Assembly: GCA_005656395.1 (NCBI GenBank)
Contig: SRSI01000077.1
Location: 1,488,001-1,552,000, forward strand
Origin: Strongyloides papillosus
Taxonomy: Eukaryota > Nematoda > Chromadorea > Rhabditida > Strongyloididae
DNA length: 64,000 nt
Direction of reading: 5' to 3'
Position numbers and translations under genes: made by a program. This document shows, piece after piece, positions 36,789-46,971 of the stretch. The first letter of the stretch is position 1; the number at the start of each line of letters is the position of its first letter. Under the pieces are notes generated by a model, which had not been told where the DNA came from, ran no database searches, and saw nothing but the letters and a program-made list of their open reading frames with translations.

Positions 36789-37211
36789 TTCTGACAGGTT
36801 TTATGTGATTTTTTAAATAAAAATTAAAGTGTATTGGAGACTCATTATTTATACGAAGAGTATTCTGTGAAAAGATTATCATAATTATGGCTTATTTTGA
36901 CAAAATATTACGAATAATTTTATAAAAAGACCTTTGATATACTTAAAAAATTACGAGAAAATTAATTTCGTCATCCCTTGATCTATTTATATTTTCAGTT
37001 TTAAAAGAATTATGTATGATTATATGATTAAAGCAAATAATGATTTAGCATACTTAGCTTCCTGTACTACCTTATTAAAATTATTATATGATTAATCATA
37101 AAAACCTATTATAGCGTGAATGTAGATAAAATTATTCTAAACTTGAATGCACTACAAAATATTTTTAAAGTAATTCAAAATAATTTATTTATAGAAAAGT
37201 TATCATTGAAA
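36789..37211. other. Gene-free spacer
   Basis: About 420 bp between the transporter start and the collagen stop. AT-rich; no feature seen apart from the expected transporter promoter. Confidence 0.4.
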
Positions 37212-38343
37212 TTAAGCTCTTACTGGTGAATCATATCCAGTTTTATATTCAGGACCAGCATTATAAGATGCTGAATTAACACCATGAGGTGCAGATGTTT
37301 TCGAAGCCGTTTTTCTGTGTGTTTGCTGGTGTTTTTCTTGTCCTCTTGGTGGACATGGACAATAATTAGCATCTTTGCCAGGTTTTCCTATAAGATTTTA
37401 GTTTATATTATTATATTAAAAATTACTTACCTTGATCTCCGCGAACACCTTCATCACCATCAATACCAGCTGGTCCAATAAATCCTTCAGCACCAACTGG
37501 TCCTGGTGGACCTGGAGGACCTGGTGGTGCATCATCACCTGGTTCTCCTTCATCACCAGCAGGACCAACATCTCCAGGTGGACCTGGTATTCCTTTTCTG
37601 CCAATAATTTTTTCAGCATCTTGACCTTTGAGTCCAGGAGGACCAGCTTCACCGTCAGGTCCTGGTGCTCCATCAGGTCCAGGTTCACCGCATTCTCCTG
37701 GAAGACCATCAAATCCTGGATTTCCAGGTGTTCCTCTTGGTCCTCTTGGACCACGAGCTCCAGGTCTTCCAACAGGTCCTGGAATTCCAGGTGGTCCAGT
37801 TGGACAAGTATAACAGCCAGTTGTTGGAGTATTTTTGACGCTTTCGGCATCTAAACCATGTTTACCATCTTTTCCAGGAATTCCTGGAATTCCATTAGCA
37901 CCTGGTTCTCCTGGTGGTCCTGCTGGTCCAGAAGGACAATGTCCTCCAGATGTATCCTTTGTATAATCAAAAGCAGAGTCTGCACTAGCTCCATTTGGTA
38001 CACCTGAACCAGAGCCAGAGCCAGAACCAGAACTTCCACCACCTGAAGCAGGAGCAGCTTGACAAACGCAAACTTGTGTGACACGAGGTGCTTCAACAGG
38101 TTGTGAGGCAGCATAACCACCATAATTTTGTCTACGAATACGATGTGCTGGAGTATCGGCTCCTAATTTTAACATATCTCCCCATAAATCGGTAGATTGC
38201 GATTTAAATGTATCTATTTCGCGATCAATTTCTGCCCAAATTGATTGAACATCATTATAGACATTTGAAATAGCTAGAAGGCACACAAGGAGTGTTAATC
38301 CAGATGCAGCAATGGCACAACAAGTAGCTGTTGTTAGTGTCAT
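37212..38343 (-). CDS. Cuticle collagen
   Basis: Exons 38343-37431 and 37387-37212 (43-nt intron) give 362 aa. The N-terminal cytosolic/membrane region (residues 1-30, [20 protein letters not shown]) is followed by the nematode cuticle-collagen N domain and a subtilisin-like cleavage site RIRR (68-71). A Cys cluster (VCVCQ) and an SGSGSGSG linker precede Gly-X-Y blocks flanked by Cys ([31 protein letters not shown]), broken by short interruptions such as [10 protein letters not shown]. The tail after the last CPCPPRG is Tyr/His/Lys-rich, suitable for tyrosine crosslinks. It is a structural exoskeleton component; the ER FKBP at 15154-15974 is the kind of isomerase that folds such chains. No specific dpy/rol/sqt/col orthologue is claimed. 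Confidence 0.95.
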
Positions 38344-38369
38344 TTTATAAGATAAAGTAAAAAAAATTT

Positions 38370-38378
38370 CTATTTATA
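38370..38378 (-). promoter_or_regulatory. TATA box of the collagen gene
   Basis: TATAAATAG on the minus strand about 30 nt upstream of the collagen ATG. This implies an extremely short 5'UTR or a slightly different start site. Confidence 0.45.
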
Positions 38379-38635
38379 GTGATAAAATTATTGTCTATCA
38401 TTTTTTATTTTTCATAGTAAACACAATTTTTATCCTAAGGGCTTATATTCTTGTTTATTGATATTTAGTGATAAAACAATAAATTTTTTTAGGTTATTTT
38501 TTTATTATTATGGCAAAGGAAATATAGGTTGTTTTTAGATTTTTTAAAGAGTATACTTTTTTTGAAGGTCAATAGAAATAGGCTTTGATTGATTTTTAAA
38601 ATAATTACCAAAGTATAACATTAATTTGTGGAAGC

Positions 38636-39956
38636 ATGATAATTTTTTACATAACAATTATTTTACAAGTTTTCCTACAAAATACTGAAGAATTTTACAT
38701 TGAAAATAGCAATGTATTTCCTCCTTATACTTCATGTTCAAAAGATGGATTTGTTTTTACTGAAGGAAATAAATGTTATAAAACTTTTCAACATGCAAAA
38801 AATTTCAAAGAAGCAGAGAGTGTTTGTGAGAAATTAAATTCTACAATTGCATCATTACATTCCTTTATGGTTTGTTTATTAATTAAATCATCTATTTTTT
38901 GTATTTTAGGACAAGTATAATTTTATTAAATTTATTGAAAAACATAAAATTCGTAACGAGAATGTTATTATAATGTCTGGATATAGATGTTTTAATCAGA
39001 AAATTTGTATGTGGATTGATCGGTCTCGATTTATTTTAGAATCAGGTTTCAAAACATCTAAAAACGATTTGCCTTGTTATGGAATATTAACAAATCATCT
39101 TAGTTCATGGTCTTGCATTGATAAAGTAGAAGATAATGTTAATATTCTATTTGTTTGTGAAAAGAAATTTATTTCTTTGCCTGATTGTGAAATGAAAGAT
39201 TACTACAGAAAACCAGATGGTCATTGTTACAAAATGCTGCATCCAAATGAAAAATTTACAAAAAGAGTTGCTCAATCGATATGCCGAGATGATGGAGCAA
39301 ATCTACCAATTATTCATAGCCATTTGGAGCATTTTGTTGTTAATGAATTAGCTAATGGTGAAGATATTCACATTGGTTTAAAATGCTCAAGTGGTTTGAT
39401 AAATGCAAAAAATTGCTTTTGGAGTGATAAATCAAAAATGGATTATATTGGATTCAAAGAACCGCTTACAATTAATAGTTTGTCAGCATCGTGTTTCTCT
39501 ACAACAAATGAATACTATTGGGCCAATGGAAGTTGTAAACACCCAAGACGAGTTGTATGTCAAATAAGAATGAATTATAAAAATAGAGTACCTTTTAATG
39601 AAATTAATATAAATGAACCACCTAATTACCAAGTTGAAGGCAATGAAATTTCAGTAAAAGAGACTTATTCGGATATGTCTATTGAAGGAATAGATTCTGA
39701 AGTGAACAATAATTTAAATGATAAAAATAATCAACCAAAATCAATACGAGATGCCAATAGTTTTTTGCTCTATAAAAGTATCGAAGCAAATGTTACACCA
39801 TACACCACATCCACAACTACTTCTAGAACAACCGAAGGAAACGATGAAATAGTAGAGGAGGTAATTGAAGATAATATTCCCGAAAAAGAAACTGTAACGG
39901 AAATAGATTTTAATGAAAAACCAGCAATAAAATTTAGTCGTTTTTTAAATAAATAA
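38636..39956 (+). CDS. Secreted protein with two C-type lectin-like domains
   Basis: Exons 38636-38869 and 38910-39956 (phase-0 intron of 40 nt) give 426 aa. MIIFYITIILQVFLQ is a short signal peptide. Domain 1 (about 35-190) shows GNKCYKTFQHAKNFKEAESV with a Cys, a WIDRS strand and CIDKVEDNVNILFVCEKK. Domain 2 (about 195-315) shows DGHCYKMLHP, AQSICRDDGANLPIIHSHLE, CFWSDKSKMDY and RRVVCQI. The canonical EPN/QPD-WND calcium and sugar site is not evident in either domain, so carbohydrate binding is uncertain. The C-terminal 110 residues are acidic with a Thr-rich segment (TPYTTSTTTSRTTEGND), probably O-glycosylated. The stop is 3 nt from the stop of the convergent neighbour. Confidence 0.85.
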
Positions 39957-39959
39957 TAA

Positions 39960-40439
39960 CTATTTAACAATCCTGTACAGTTTTAAGTTGTTTTCTTTGT
40001 TGTCTAAAACCAAAACCTTGCTTTGGGTACCCATTAATTTTTCATATTCTGCCTTTCTTTTCCTTTGTCTTTCCAAAGCGGCTTCAAATTTCTTTTTTCT
40101 AGTTTCCTTTTCCCGCTTTCTTTCAATTTGCCTTTTTAATCCATCAGCACTCGTATCAATGGTATTTATAGTGCATTTTGCTGTATTAAACATCTTCTTT
40201 AATATACGTAAATCTTCATTGTCCGATACTTTTTTTACAAAGTCTTCCTCAATTTCTGTTAAAGTTTTGTTCTCCTCCTTATTTTTAACTAGGCAATTTT
40301 GATTGAAAATTTTAATCTTACTTGTATCATGAAAATTATAAATAATATATTTCCAATCACTAATTGACAAAACATCGTCCAAAATAGAATATATCTTCAA
40401 TTTATTACTAGGAAATTGATTACAAATTTTTCTATCCAT
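39960..40439 (-). CDS. Small basic coiled-coil protein, unrecognised (159 aa)
   Basis: Intronless. I prefer the ATG at 40439 (MDRKICNQFP) because the longer frame adds a hydrophobic leader that runs toward the promoter shared with ICln. The C-terminal half is strongly basic and helical (GLKRQIERKREKETRKKKFE, ALERQRKRKAEYEKLMG), like nucleolar or RNA-binding proteins. No enzymatic motif is visible and the family is not recognised. The start codons of this gene and ICln lie 106 bp apart on opposite strands; its stop is 3 nt from the lectin stop. Confidence 0.6.
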   Translation of the reverse strand: MDRKICNQFPSNKLKIYSILDDVLSISDWKYIIYNFHDTSKIKIFNQNCLVKNKEENKTLTEIEEDFVKKVSDNEDLRILKKMFNTAKCTINTIDTSADGLKRQIERKREKETRKKKFEAALERQRKRKAEYEKLMGTQSKVLVLDNKENNLKLYRIVK

Positions 40440-40545
40440 TTTTAGAGCCAAAATTGTTATTAACAGACAAGTGTTTCGAAAGGAAATTTTTATATAGTGG
40501 AATAAAGGGTACATTGGATTTTTGTGGTTTTTGAAATTGTAAAAA
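40440..40545. promoter_or_regulatory. Shared divergent promoter (basic protein / ICln)
   Basis: 106 bp between divergent ATGs. AT-rich with no TATA box in a useful position; a likely bidirectional promoter. Confidence 0.5.
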
Positions 40546-41166
40546 ATGATTACACTTCAAGAAGTATTGGCTCCTCATGAAGGAGTTCGTTTTACGGAAG
40601 AGAATGTTCAATTATTCTATGAAGTTGAAAGGATTTCAAATGGTACTCTGTATATTGGTGAGAGGTTTGTTGTTATTTTGTCTTTTGCAATAATATATAT
40701 TATTCTTTGTAGAAATATTACATGGATAGAAGATGGAAGAGGTAGGGGCATAGTAATCCCATATCAAGCTCTTGTAACTCATGGTATTTCAAATGATATT
40801 AGTGCTTTTCCTGACAGGTGTTTATTTTTAACTATTGATGTATCAAAAATAAATTTTATCGCTCAGTCATCTATGGAAAATATGAACGATGATGATGATG
40901 AATGCGAGTGTATTTATCTTCGTATGGTTCCTGCAAATGATTCATTAAATATTATATTTCAAATAATGACTGAATGCCAGGAAATGAATCCAGATGAAGA
41001 AGATATGGAAGAAGAGTATAATTCGGGATTTCAAACGTTGAATGGAGAAAGTAATGGTTGGTGTGATGGAACAAATAGTGAATCTTTTTCAGAGATGTCT
41101 GAACTTGGAATGGATAACTATAACCGTTTATTTGGTGATAAAAAGAATGATTCAATGGATGGTTAG
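40546..41166 (+). CDS. icln-1: ICln, methylosome chaperone subunit (CLNS1A)
   Basis: Exons 40546-40664 and 40713-41166 give 190 aa. The 48-nt intron (GTTTGT..TTTGTAG) is a multiple of three with no stop, so retention would insert 16 hydrophobic residues. The PH-like ICln fold is visible: EVERISNGTLYIGE, the R-N-ITWIEDGRGRGI strand pair, IPYQALVTHGISND, CLFLTIDV, then acidic loops (DDDDECECIYLRMVPAN) and an acidic C-terminus. ICln binds Sm proteins and delivers them to the PRMT5 methylosome for snRNP assembly. It is convergent with the EFHC1-like gene, with 23 nt between stops. Confidence 0.88.
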   Translation: MITLQEVLAPHEGVRFTEENVQLFYEVERISNGTLYIGERFVVILSFAIIYIILCRNITWIEDGRGRGIVIPYQALVTHGISNDISAFPDRCLFLTIDVSKINFIAQSSMENMNDDDDECECIYLRMVPANDSLNIIFQIMTECQEMNPDEEDMEEEYNSGFQTLNGESNGWCDGTNSESFSEMSELGMDNYNRLFGDKKNDSMDG

Positions 41167-41189
41167 ACTTTATTAATTATTATGTATTA

Positions 41190-42522
41190 TTAATTTGTTG
41201 ATGATCTAAATTTAAGATACTCCTTGGTGATTGGTGAACAATCCTCTAGAGTAAAGTCCCATTTAAATAGTTTTATGTGTTTTTTTAAATCAAAATTGTC
41301 AGTAGAAAGATGTGATACATCTATCTCTTCTAAGAAGGGTCTTCCTTTATGCCATCGATGGCGCTTACTTTCTTCATAAACATTAACTATTTTGTTTTCT
41401 GAATCATAAATTAAAAGAAATTTAAAATTTTTCAGTGATTCTGTGTATGCTTCGAAGACAAGTTCTTTTAATGATATGTCGAAATGTTTAGGAGGGGGTC
41501 CTTTTTCTAGTAATTCATATAAGCGATTGGAAAAGTCCAATTTATCATATTGCTCCTTCAAATATTTCATTGTTTCTTCTCCCTCAGCACCATAAACAAA
41601 CATCGGTCTTTTATATACTTCTATCCAGATTCCTGGATACAAGTTTGCTGCTCTATAGTATTTTTCTGTTCCATCTGACGTCCGGTAAACTAATCGAACA
41701 TTTTTTAAAAAGAGGCCTTCTAGTCCTGGAGTCATTTCGACTATTGTTGCAGTATCATCATATGAGTTTATTGTCATTTTAAAAGTTCTTTTAAGTTTTC
41801 CACTGCAATAGTCACTTTTATCGTCAAGCCAAGCTAAATACAGAATAATTTTTCTTGGTAACATCTGGAAGTGTGAAACATTACAACGCATTTTTGAATT
41901 GTCGTTTACATTGACTTTCTCCATTCTTGATAATGTCCATGAATCTACCGGAATTCCTTCATCTGGATTAACAACAATTCCGTTTGCTGATAAAAAATCT
42001 CTGGTAAATTGATCACAAGAGGCAACATGATAGTAATTTCCGAAAAGATTAATATCATCTCCGATGTTAAAATTCTTCCATGATAAAAAGTCATTGGTTG
42101 AAATATTTTGCTTGTGAACTTTTTTTCTTCGAAATATTGGTCCTTGAAGGTAACCGGAATTTTTAGTTTTTGGTTCATATAAAGTAAATGATGAATCATC
42201 TAAATGATATAACAATTTCATTGGACGAATCTTTAGAAATTCTTTGTAGAAACCATCTGATTCATCAGAATACACATTGTATGTGAGTGTATTTGAAAAA
42301 TTTATGTTGAAGTTTTTAAGATTAAAAATATTTCTTGGAACATAATTATTTGGTTTTTTTATATCAATAAAAAATCTTTCCCCATCAATTACAGTAAATT
42401 TGTTTTGATGTGACTAAAAAAAATAAAGTAATAAAATATAGCTTATCACTAACATTATTATATGAGTTATATTTAAAAAAATCTTCATCTGGTTTAGGTT
42501 TTCCAAAATAGGTAAATTCCAT
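41190..42522 (-). CDS. EFHC1-like protein with three DM10 domains, no EF-hand
   Basis: Exons 42522-42454 and 42413-41190 (phase-0 intron of 40 nt) give 430 aa. DM10-1 (about 70-190) shows LLYHLDDSSFTLYEPKTKNS, GPIFRRKKV and WKNFNIGDDINLFGNYYHVA with CDQFTREF-like CDQFTRDFL. DM10-2 (about 200-310) shows YLAWLDDKS, IVEMTPGLEGLFLKNV and IEVYKRPMFVYGAEGEETM. DM10-3 (about 330-425) shows FKFLLIYDSENKIVNVYEES and FLEEIDVSH. EFHC1/2 proteins are axonemal microtubule inner proteins of about 640-750 aa ending in an EF-hand; here the protein stops after DM10-3. Nematodes have only sensory cilia, so a role in sensory or neuronal microtubules is inferred. Confidence 0.82.
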
Positions 42523-42926
42523 GATTAAAGCTACATAAATATAGAGTGACAATTTGTACTACCAGTCAGATTAGTAACTCATAATATAATCCAAATTATT
42601 ATTTAAAGACTGCACAATGATGCAATGATGTATAAAATTATTACGTTTTTACTTACAAGAATAATAATTTCTATTTTATAAGAAGAAATTAGTTATAAAT
42701 TTTCCACATAAATATTTTTATCACCAAATTATTTTCAATCTTTATTTAAAAAAAGTTATAGACTAGATGTCATAGCCTTTATTTAGTTTCATATTCAATA
42801 AATATTAAATATGTAGCAAAATCTGGAATCTTAATGTTTTTCTAGCCCAGTTTTAGTGGAATAAAAGGGATATATAAAGAGACATTTGATTATTATAAAG
42901 TCAATAAGAAAAATTTACCTTCAATA
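42523..42926. other. Divergent spacer EFHC1-like / Ala-Gly-rich gene
   Basis: About 400 bp of AT-rich sequence between two divergent starts. The plus-strand TATA box is listed separately; nothing else is seen. Confidence 0.4.
42871..42879 (+). promoter_or_regulatory. TATA box of the gene at 42927
   Basis: TATATAAAG 48 nt upstream of the ATG, giving a predicted 5'UTR of about 20-25 nt. Confidence 0.6.
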
Positions 42927-43640
42927 ATGAAAACTACTTCTACTATTATTTTAGCTCTTGGAGCTTCTACAGTTTCAGCTGGTTTCTTTGGAACACCCGC
43001 ATGGGGAAATGTTAACAATGGTTATGAGAATCACGATGGCTTAGTAAGCGATGGAGCTGCATCATGGAGTGATTTTGGAAAAGCAAATAATGGATATAAT
43101 GGAGCTTGGGATGGTAGAAATAGTGCCTATAAAGTTGGAGATAGTGCATCACAAGCTGGATTATCAGGTCATGATCAATGGGCTAACAGAGCTTCTGATT
43201 TTGCAAAGAATGCTGCAGTAGGTCATGGAGAGTCTGCAGGAGACTCTGCCGCTAGAGCAGCTCAAGATGCTACGGGAGCAAAAAAATATGCTTACTTCAC
43301 CCAAGGATCGGGTCCAAATGGTTTTTATTCAAAAGGTTATTATGGCTCAAATGGTTACGAACATGAAGCTGCTAAAGCTGCAGCCAATTCTAATGCACAA
43401 GGTGCTGGTTTCCAAAAAGCTTCTGCAGCTGGTGATGTCGGTAGCTTACATGGTGGAAAATATTATGACAAAGGAGCAGCAGCTAAAGATGGTTTCGGTC
43501 AAGGATACGATCATGCTGGATACGGAGGGGAAGGTGCTGCCTACGGCGGTGGTAATTTTAGAAATGGCTTCAACAAAGGTTATGAAGGTTTAAGAGAAGC
43601 TGCTGGTGGACATAATGCTGGATATCCATTATGGGGATAA
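42927..43640 (+). CDS. Ala/Gly-rich secreted protein (237 aa)
   Basis: Intronless. The signal peptide is MKTTSTIILALGASTVSAG. The mature chain is Ala/Gly/Asn/Tyr-rich with no Cys: an acidic N-part (ENHDGLVSDGAASWSDFG), Ala-rich helices (GDSAARAAQDATGAKKYAYF), an aromatic-Gly block (GPNGFYSKGYYGSNGYEHEA) and a Gly-Tyr tail ending GGHNAGYPLWG. It shares its architecture with the protein at 6448-7206. Both carry a close TATA box and no intron, typical of highly and transiently expressed structural genes. No function is assigned. Confidence 0.82.
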   Translation: MKTTSTIILALGASTVSAGFFGTPAWGNVNNGYENHDGLVSDGAASWSDFGKANNGYNGAWDGRNSAYKVGDSASQAGLSGHDQWANRASDFAKNAAVGHGESAGDSAARAAQDATGAKKYAYFTQGSGPNGFYSKGYYGSNGYEHEAAKAAANSNAQGAGFQKASAAGDVGSLHGGKYYDKGAAAKDGFGQGYDHAGYGGEGAAYGGGNFRNGFNKGYEGLREAAGGHNAGYPLWG

Positions 43641-44110
43641 TTTCTAAGTGAAAAGAACTGTACTTGAAAAAAATTTCTATTTTTTGAATATAATTTTCTT
43701 GATGATTATATAACTTTAAAAATCAAATAAACACAATTATTCATTTTTAATTTTTGAACATTAATAGACGATTCATTTTTAAACTAGTAGCATTTATATT
43801 GTTGATAACTAGGTTTATTTTATTAATTGTGACGACTTTTTGTAATAAGGTCATTAATGTAATTTTTATAATATCTCTTTCATTTTGATTTTGTAAAAAT
43901 GAAAAAGGAAGGATTATTAAATAGTTTTGATTAATAAGGCGATTAAATAATTTTAGAATATGCTTTATCCAAAGACTGATAGGAAACATGTTTGATGGTA
44001 ATAGGATATAGTTTTTTGATAGCAGATTAGCCTTCATTGCATCAGAGAATTGTATCTACTATATAAAGAAGAATTTTTCTACAAAATATTATCTATTATT
44101 CAATATAAAA
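43641..44110. other. Gene-free spacer
   Basis: About 470 bp between two plus-strand secreted-protein genes. A minus-strand open frame (43747-44037) lacks any supporting feature and is not called. Confidence 0.4.
44060..44068 (+). promoter_or_regulatory. TATA box of the gene at 44111
   Basis: TATATAAAG 43 nt upstream of the ATG; same sequence and similar spacing as at 42871. Confidence 0.6.
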
Positions 44111-44629
44111 ATGAAATTTACAGCTGCTTCTATTTTTGCTTCTATTGGACTAATTTCTGCACAATTTGGCCCTTCGACATTGGGGAGTTATGGAACATCT
44201 GGATATGGAATGATTGGTAATTCTTGTTGTGGAAATTACAATAACATGTATGGAACATCTTTGTCAGGATTTGGAGGTTTATCCAATTTCGGTAGTGCAC
44301 TTCCTCCAGTGAACAGTATGAGCTATTATAGAAATGATCCATTTTCAATGACTTCTGGAATTGGATATCCATCTGGTTTAATGAATTCTCAACAAAATTA
44401 TGGCTTATCAAATTCATTATATAGTGGAATGTCTCAATTATCTAATTATCCTATGTCCGATCCAATACTTGCTGGAGCTCTTTCTTCATATAACAATTTT
44501 CATGGCTTAAATTCTATGAATCAACAATTTCCTAGACTAGGTGATTCATCAATTTATCCACATATCGCTTCTAAAAAAGCCTCTCCAGTTAACCAAGAAC
44601 CTTTTTCATTATTAAATGAAGGAATTTAA
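44111..44629 (+). CDS. Small secreted Gly/Ser/Tyr/Asn-rich protein (172 aa)
   Basis: Intronless, with signal peptide MKFTAASIFASIGLISAQ. The mature part is low-complexity: GSYGTSGYGMIGNSCCGNYN near the start (a Cys pair), then Ser/Tyr/Met/Asn-rich sequence (SLYSGMSQLSNYPMSDP) and an unusual charged C-terminus (RLGDSSIYPHIASKKASPVN). Short TATA-driven promoter and composition suggest an extracellular structural or gland product. No known family. Confidence 0.75.
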   Translation: MKFTAASIFASIGLISAQFGPSTLGSYGTSGYGMIGNSCCGNYNNMYGTSLSGFGGLSNFGSALPPVNSMSYYRNDPFSMTSGIGYPSGLMNSQQNYGLSNSLYSGMSQLSNYPMSDPILAGALSSYNNFHGLNSMNQQFPRLGDSSIYPHIASKKASPVNQEPFSLLNEGI

Positions 44630-44734
44630 AAAATTCTAAGAAAATTTGTTTGTAAAATAGAGAAAAAAAATAATTTTTTTTATAATTTTTATTAAAAGTT
44701 TACTTGAATAAATAAATTTCAAAAATTAATTTGA

Positions 44735-45220
44735 TTATCCTAAACTTGCCAAAATATTTGCATAACCTAAAGGTACACATCTACAATCATGAATACCAAC
44801 TGAATTACCAAAGTCACGACATCCACCTTTACAAAGATTTAATGCATCATGACAATATTCTCTAATTCCATCATAACCACATCCTTGGGCATGAAAGTTA
44901 TCTTTATCGTTTAAAAAATTTAATAAGCTAACTCTAGCAAAATCTGGAGTATTTATCATATTTTGAGTGGCAGCAATACTTTCTATTGTTCCTCCAATTT
45001 CAGGTCTTCCTCTAGCAACAATATTATTTGACAAAATTTGTGATTGTAATTGTACTGGCATTGGAATTGAATTATGAATAGGTAACCCGACCTGCAATGG
45101 AATTCCATGTTGAACATTTAATATCGGCATATGTTGTGGTAGAATCATTGGCTGTGGAATCATGGGATTCCATATTTGAGAATAAGTTAAAGTAAAAATA
45201 GTAAAGATATATAATCTCAT
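44735..45220 (-). CDS. Secreted protein with Pro/Met/Ile-rich region and C-terminal six-Cys module (161 aa)
   Basis: Intronless. The N-terminus MRLYIFTIFTLTYSQ is a short signal peptide. Residues 16-60 are Pro/Met/Gln-rich (PMIPQPMILPQHMPILNV). The C-terminal 50 residues hold six Cys in the order C-x7-C-x6-C-x3-C-x11-C-x1-C (GCGYDGIREYCHDALNLC, KGGCRDFGNSVGIHDCRC), a compact disulfide module. I do not recognise it as a named domain. Convergent with the gene at 44111-44629. Confidence 0.72.
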   Translation of the reverse strand: MRLYIFTIFTLTYSQIWNPMIPQPMILPQHMPILNVQHGIPLQVGLPIHNSIPMPVQLQSQILSNNIVARGRPEIGGTIESIAATQNMINTPDFARVSLLNFLNDKDNFHAQGCGYDGIREYCHDALNLCKGGCRDFGNSVGIHDCRCVPLGYANILASLG

Positions 45221-45864
45221 ATTTTCAGTATTAGTGAAATAACAATTTTTATTGAATAAACGAATAATATATACATTTTTTCTATTGGACTCACTCTTAA
45301 TTCCTTTGAAGATGTTACTTTTTTTATCCCAACAATCGTTCCACTTCCATTTTCATGACTATACAATCTATTTTTATAATATTCTTATCTTTTAAATCTT
45401 TTGTTTGTACTTCATGATTTAATTTTTTAAGAGAAATTTTTTGACATGTAATCATGATAAATAGGGTTATTGACAAAGTTACATGATAATATAATGACTT
45501 TTAATTAACATCTTAATCGTTTCGTTGATCTTTATTTATATCAATTAAATAGCAGTATTATCAAAATTTTTATCAAAAAAACTAAACCTTGAACATATTT
45601 ACAAAGTATAAATCAATATATAAATAATTAAAGCGCTGCTTTTGTAAATGACGCCTACTTTTTTATGTCATTCAATTCAATACGTATAAGATAAAATTTA
45701 AAAACAGACATTTAATGTATTTCAATGTGCTAAGATTTCTCTTCTTATCAATTTATTTACATATTGATATCTTAAAAATCATATAAATATGTGGTTAAAG
45801 CTAAAAAATAGTATTTATATTTTTAATTATCCTTTTATATATTTTATTTTTTCAGATTAAAATA
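45221..45864. other. Divergent spacer with splice acceptor
   Basis: About 640 bp. A TTTTTTCAG acceptor ends at 45855, nine bases before the methyltransferase ATG, indicating trans-splicing or a 5'UTR intron. Otherwise AT-rich without features. Confidence 0.4.
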
Positions 45865-46971
45865 ATGTCAACCAACAGTGAAAAAATAAAAAAGGATTTT
45901 AATGATAATTTATCAATAATGGGATCAATGTCGATGGTTAGTATGACTATTGCATTAGCTTCAGAGTTAAAAGTTTTTAATGCTCTTGCTGCTGTCTCTT
46001 CAAAAGATCATCCTGCAACAGCAGAAGAAGTTGCATTAAAAGGAAATTACAAACCAAGATATATTCAAGAGCTTCTCTCAACTCTTGCATGTGGAGATAT
46101 CATTGAAGTTACTGACTGTGGAAAAAAATTTTGGATGATAGATGAGAAAAAAGATATTCTTACTAATCCAACCGCTAATCCTGCAATGACTATCTTTCCT
46201 GAAATACCAGTATTTGGGAAGATATATAATGACATAAAGGAAGTTTGCAAAAAAGATGGTCCTCTTGGAATGCAATATTCTGCTTATGAAAACTTTTATG
46301 CTAATATGGCTGCATTTAGTGAATCATTACATAAGAAATATCTTGAAAGTAAAATTGTCCCACTTTCTGGAATGAAAGAAAAATTAGAAAGTAATCAAAA
46401 AACAGAATGTCTTGATGTTGGATGTGGAGATGGTTATCATATCGTTGAATTAGCTCATCATTATCCTAATGCTAAATTTACTGGAGTTGATATTACAAAA
46501 CATGCTATTGAACTTGCAGAAGAACGATTGGCTAAAGAAGATAATAAATCTCTTAAAAATGTTGAATTTATCAACATGGACGCTGCACATTTAAGAGAAG
46601 ATTGGAGCAATAAATTTGATTGGATTACAATTTTTGATGCTTGTCACGATCAATGCAGACCAGACTTAACTTTGAAAGAAATTCAAAGATGTTTGAAACC
46701 TGATGGAATTTTTACGATGATTGAAATAAAAGGATCTTCCAATTGTTCTACTGACAAAAAAACAAATCCAGTTGGTTCAGCACTTCTTTATGGAATTTCA
46801 CTTTTCCATTGTCTTCCTGTCGGAAATAGTACTGAAGATGCATTGGGTCTAGGAACTATGTGGGGAGAGGTAAAAGCAGTTCAAATGCTAAAAGAATCAG
46901 GATTTTCTACAGTTGAAATTGTTCCAACACCATTTTTCCCTATGAATATTATGTATAAGTGTAGAAAATAA
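45865..46971 (+). CDS. SAM-dependent methyltransferase with N-terminal winged helix (Rv2258c-like)
   Basis: Intronless, 368 aa. Residues 20-100 form a winged-helix-like dimerisation region (ALASELKVFNALAAVSSKDH, RYIQELLSTLACGDIIEVT). The class I methyltransferase core follows: motif I CLDVGCGDGYHIVELA, the acidic loop TGVDITKHAIELAEERL, motif II FINMDAAHLRE, motif III FDWITIFDACHDQCRPD, and motif post-III IQRCLKPDGIFTMIEIKGSS. This layout matches the nematode cluster of type-12 methyltransferases related to mycobacterial Rv2258c (C. elegans R08E5/R08F11 paralogues). Substrate is unknown; those genes are stress- or pathogen-responsive in C. elegans, which I only note as family context. Confidence 0.85.
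   Translation: MSTNSEKIKKDFNDNLSIMGSMSMVSMTIALASELKVFNALAAVSSKDHPATAEEVALKGNYKPRYIQELLSTLACGDIIEVTDCGKKFWMIDEKKDILTNPTANPAMTIFPEIPVFGKIYNDIKEVCKKDGPLGMQYSAYENFYANMAAFSESLHKKYLESKIVPLSGMKEKLESNQKTECLDVGCGDGYHIVELAHHYPNAKFTGVDITKHAIELAEERLAKEDNKSLKNVEFINMDAAHLREDWSNKFDWITIFDACHDQCRPDLTLKEIQRCLKPDGIFTMIEIKGSSNCSTDKKTNPVGSALLYGISLFHCLPVGNSTEDALGLGTMWGEVKAVQMLKESGFSTVEIVPTPFFPMNIMYKCRK

Noticed and set aside
37423..38123. Long open frames on both strands across the collagen
   Set aside because: They are shadows caused by the repetitive Gly-X-Y coding sequence.
42275..42277. Using the internal GTG as start of the EFHC1-like gene
   Set aside because: A short upstream exon with a proper ATG at 42522 and a clean GT..AG intron extends the frame.
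43747..44037. 96-codon minus-strand open frame
   Set aside because: No signal peptide, motif, splice context or composition unlike random AT-rich DNA.
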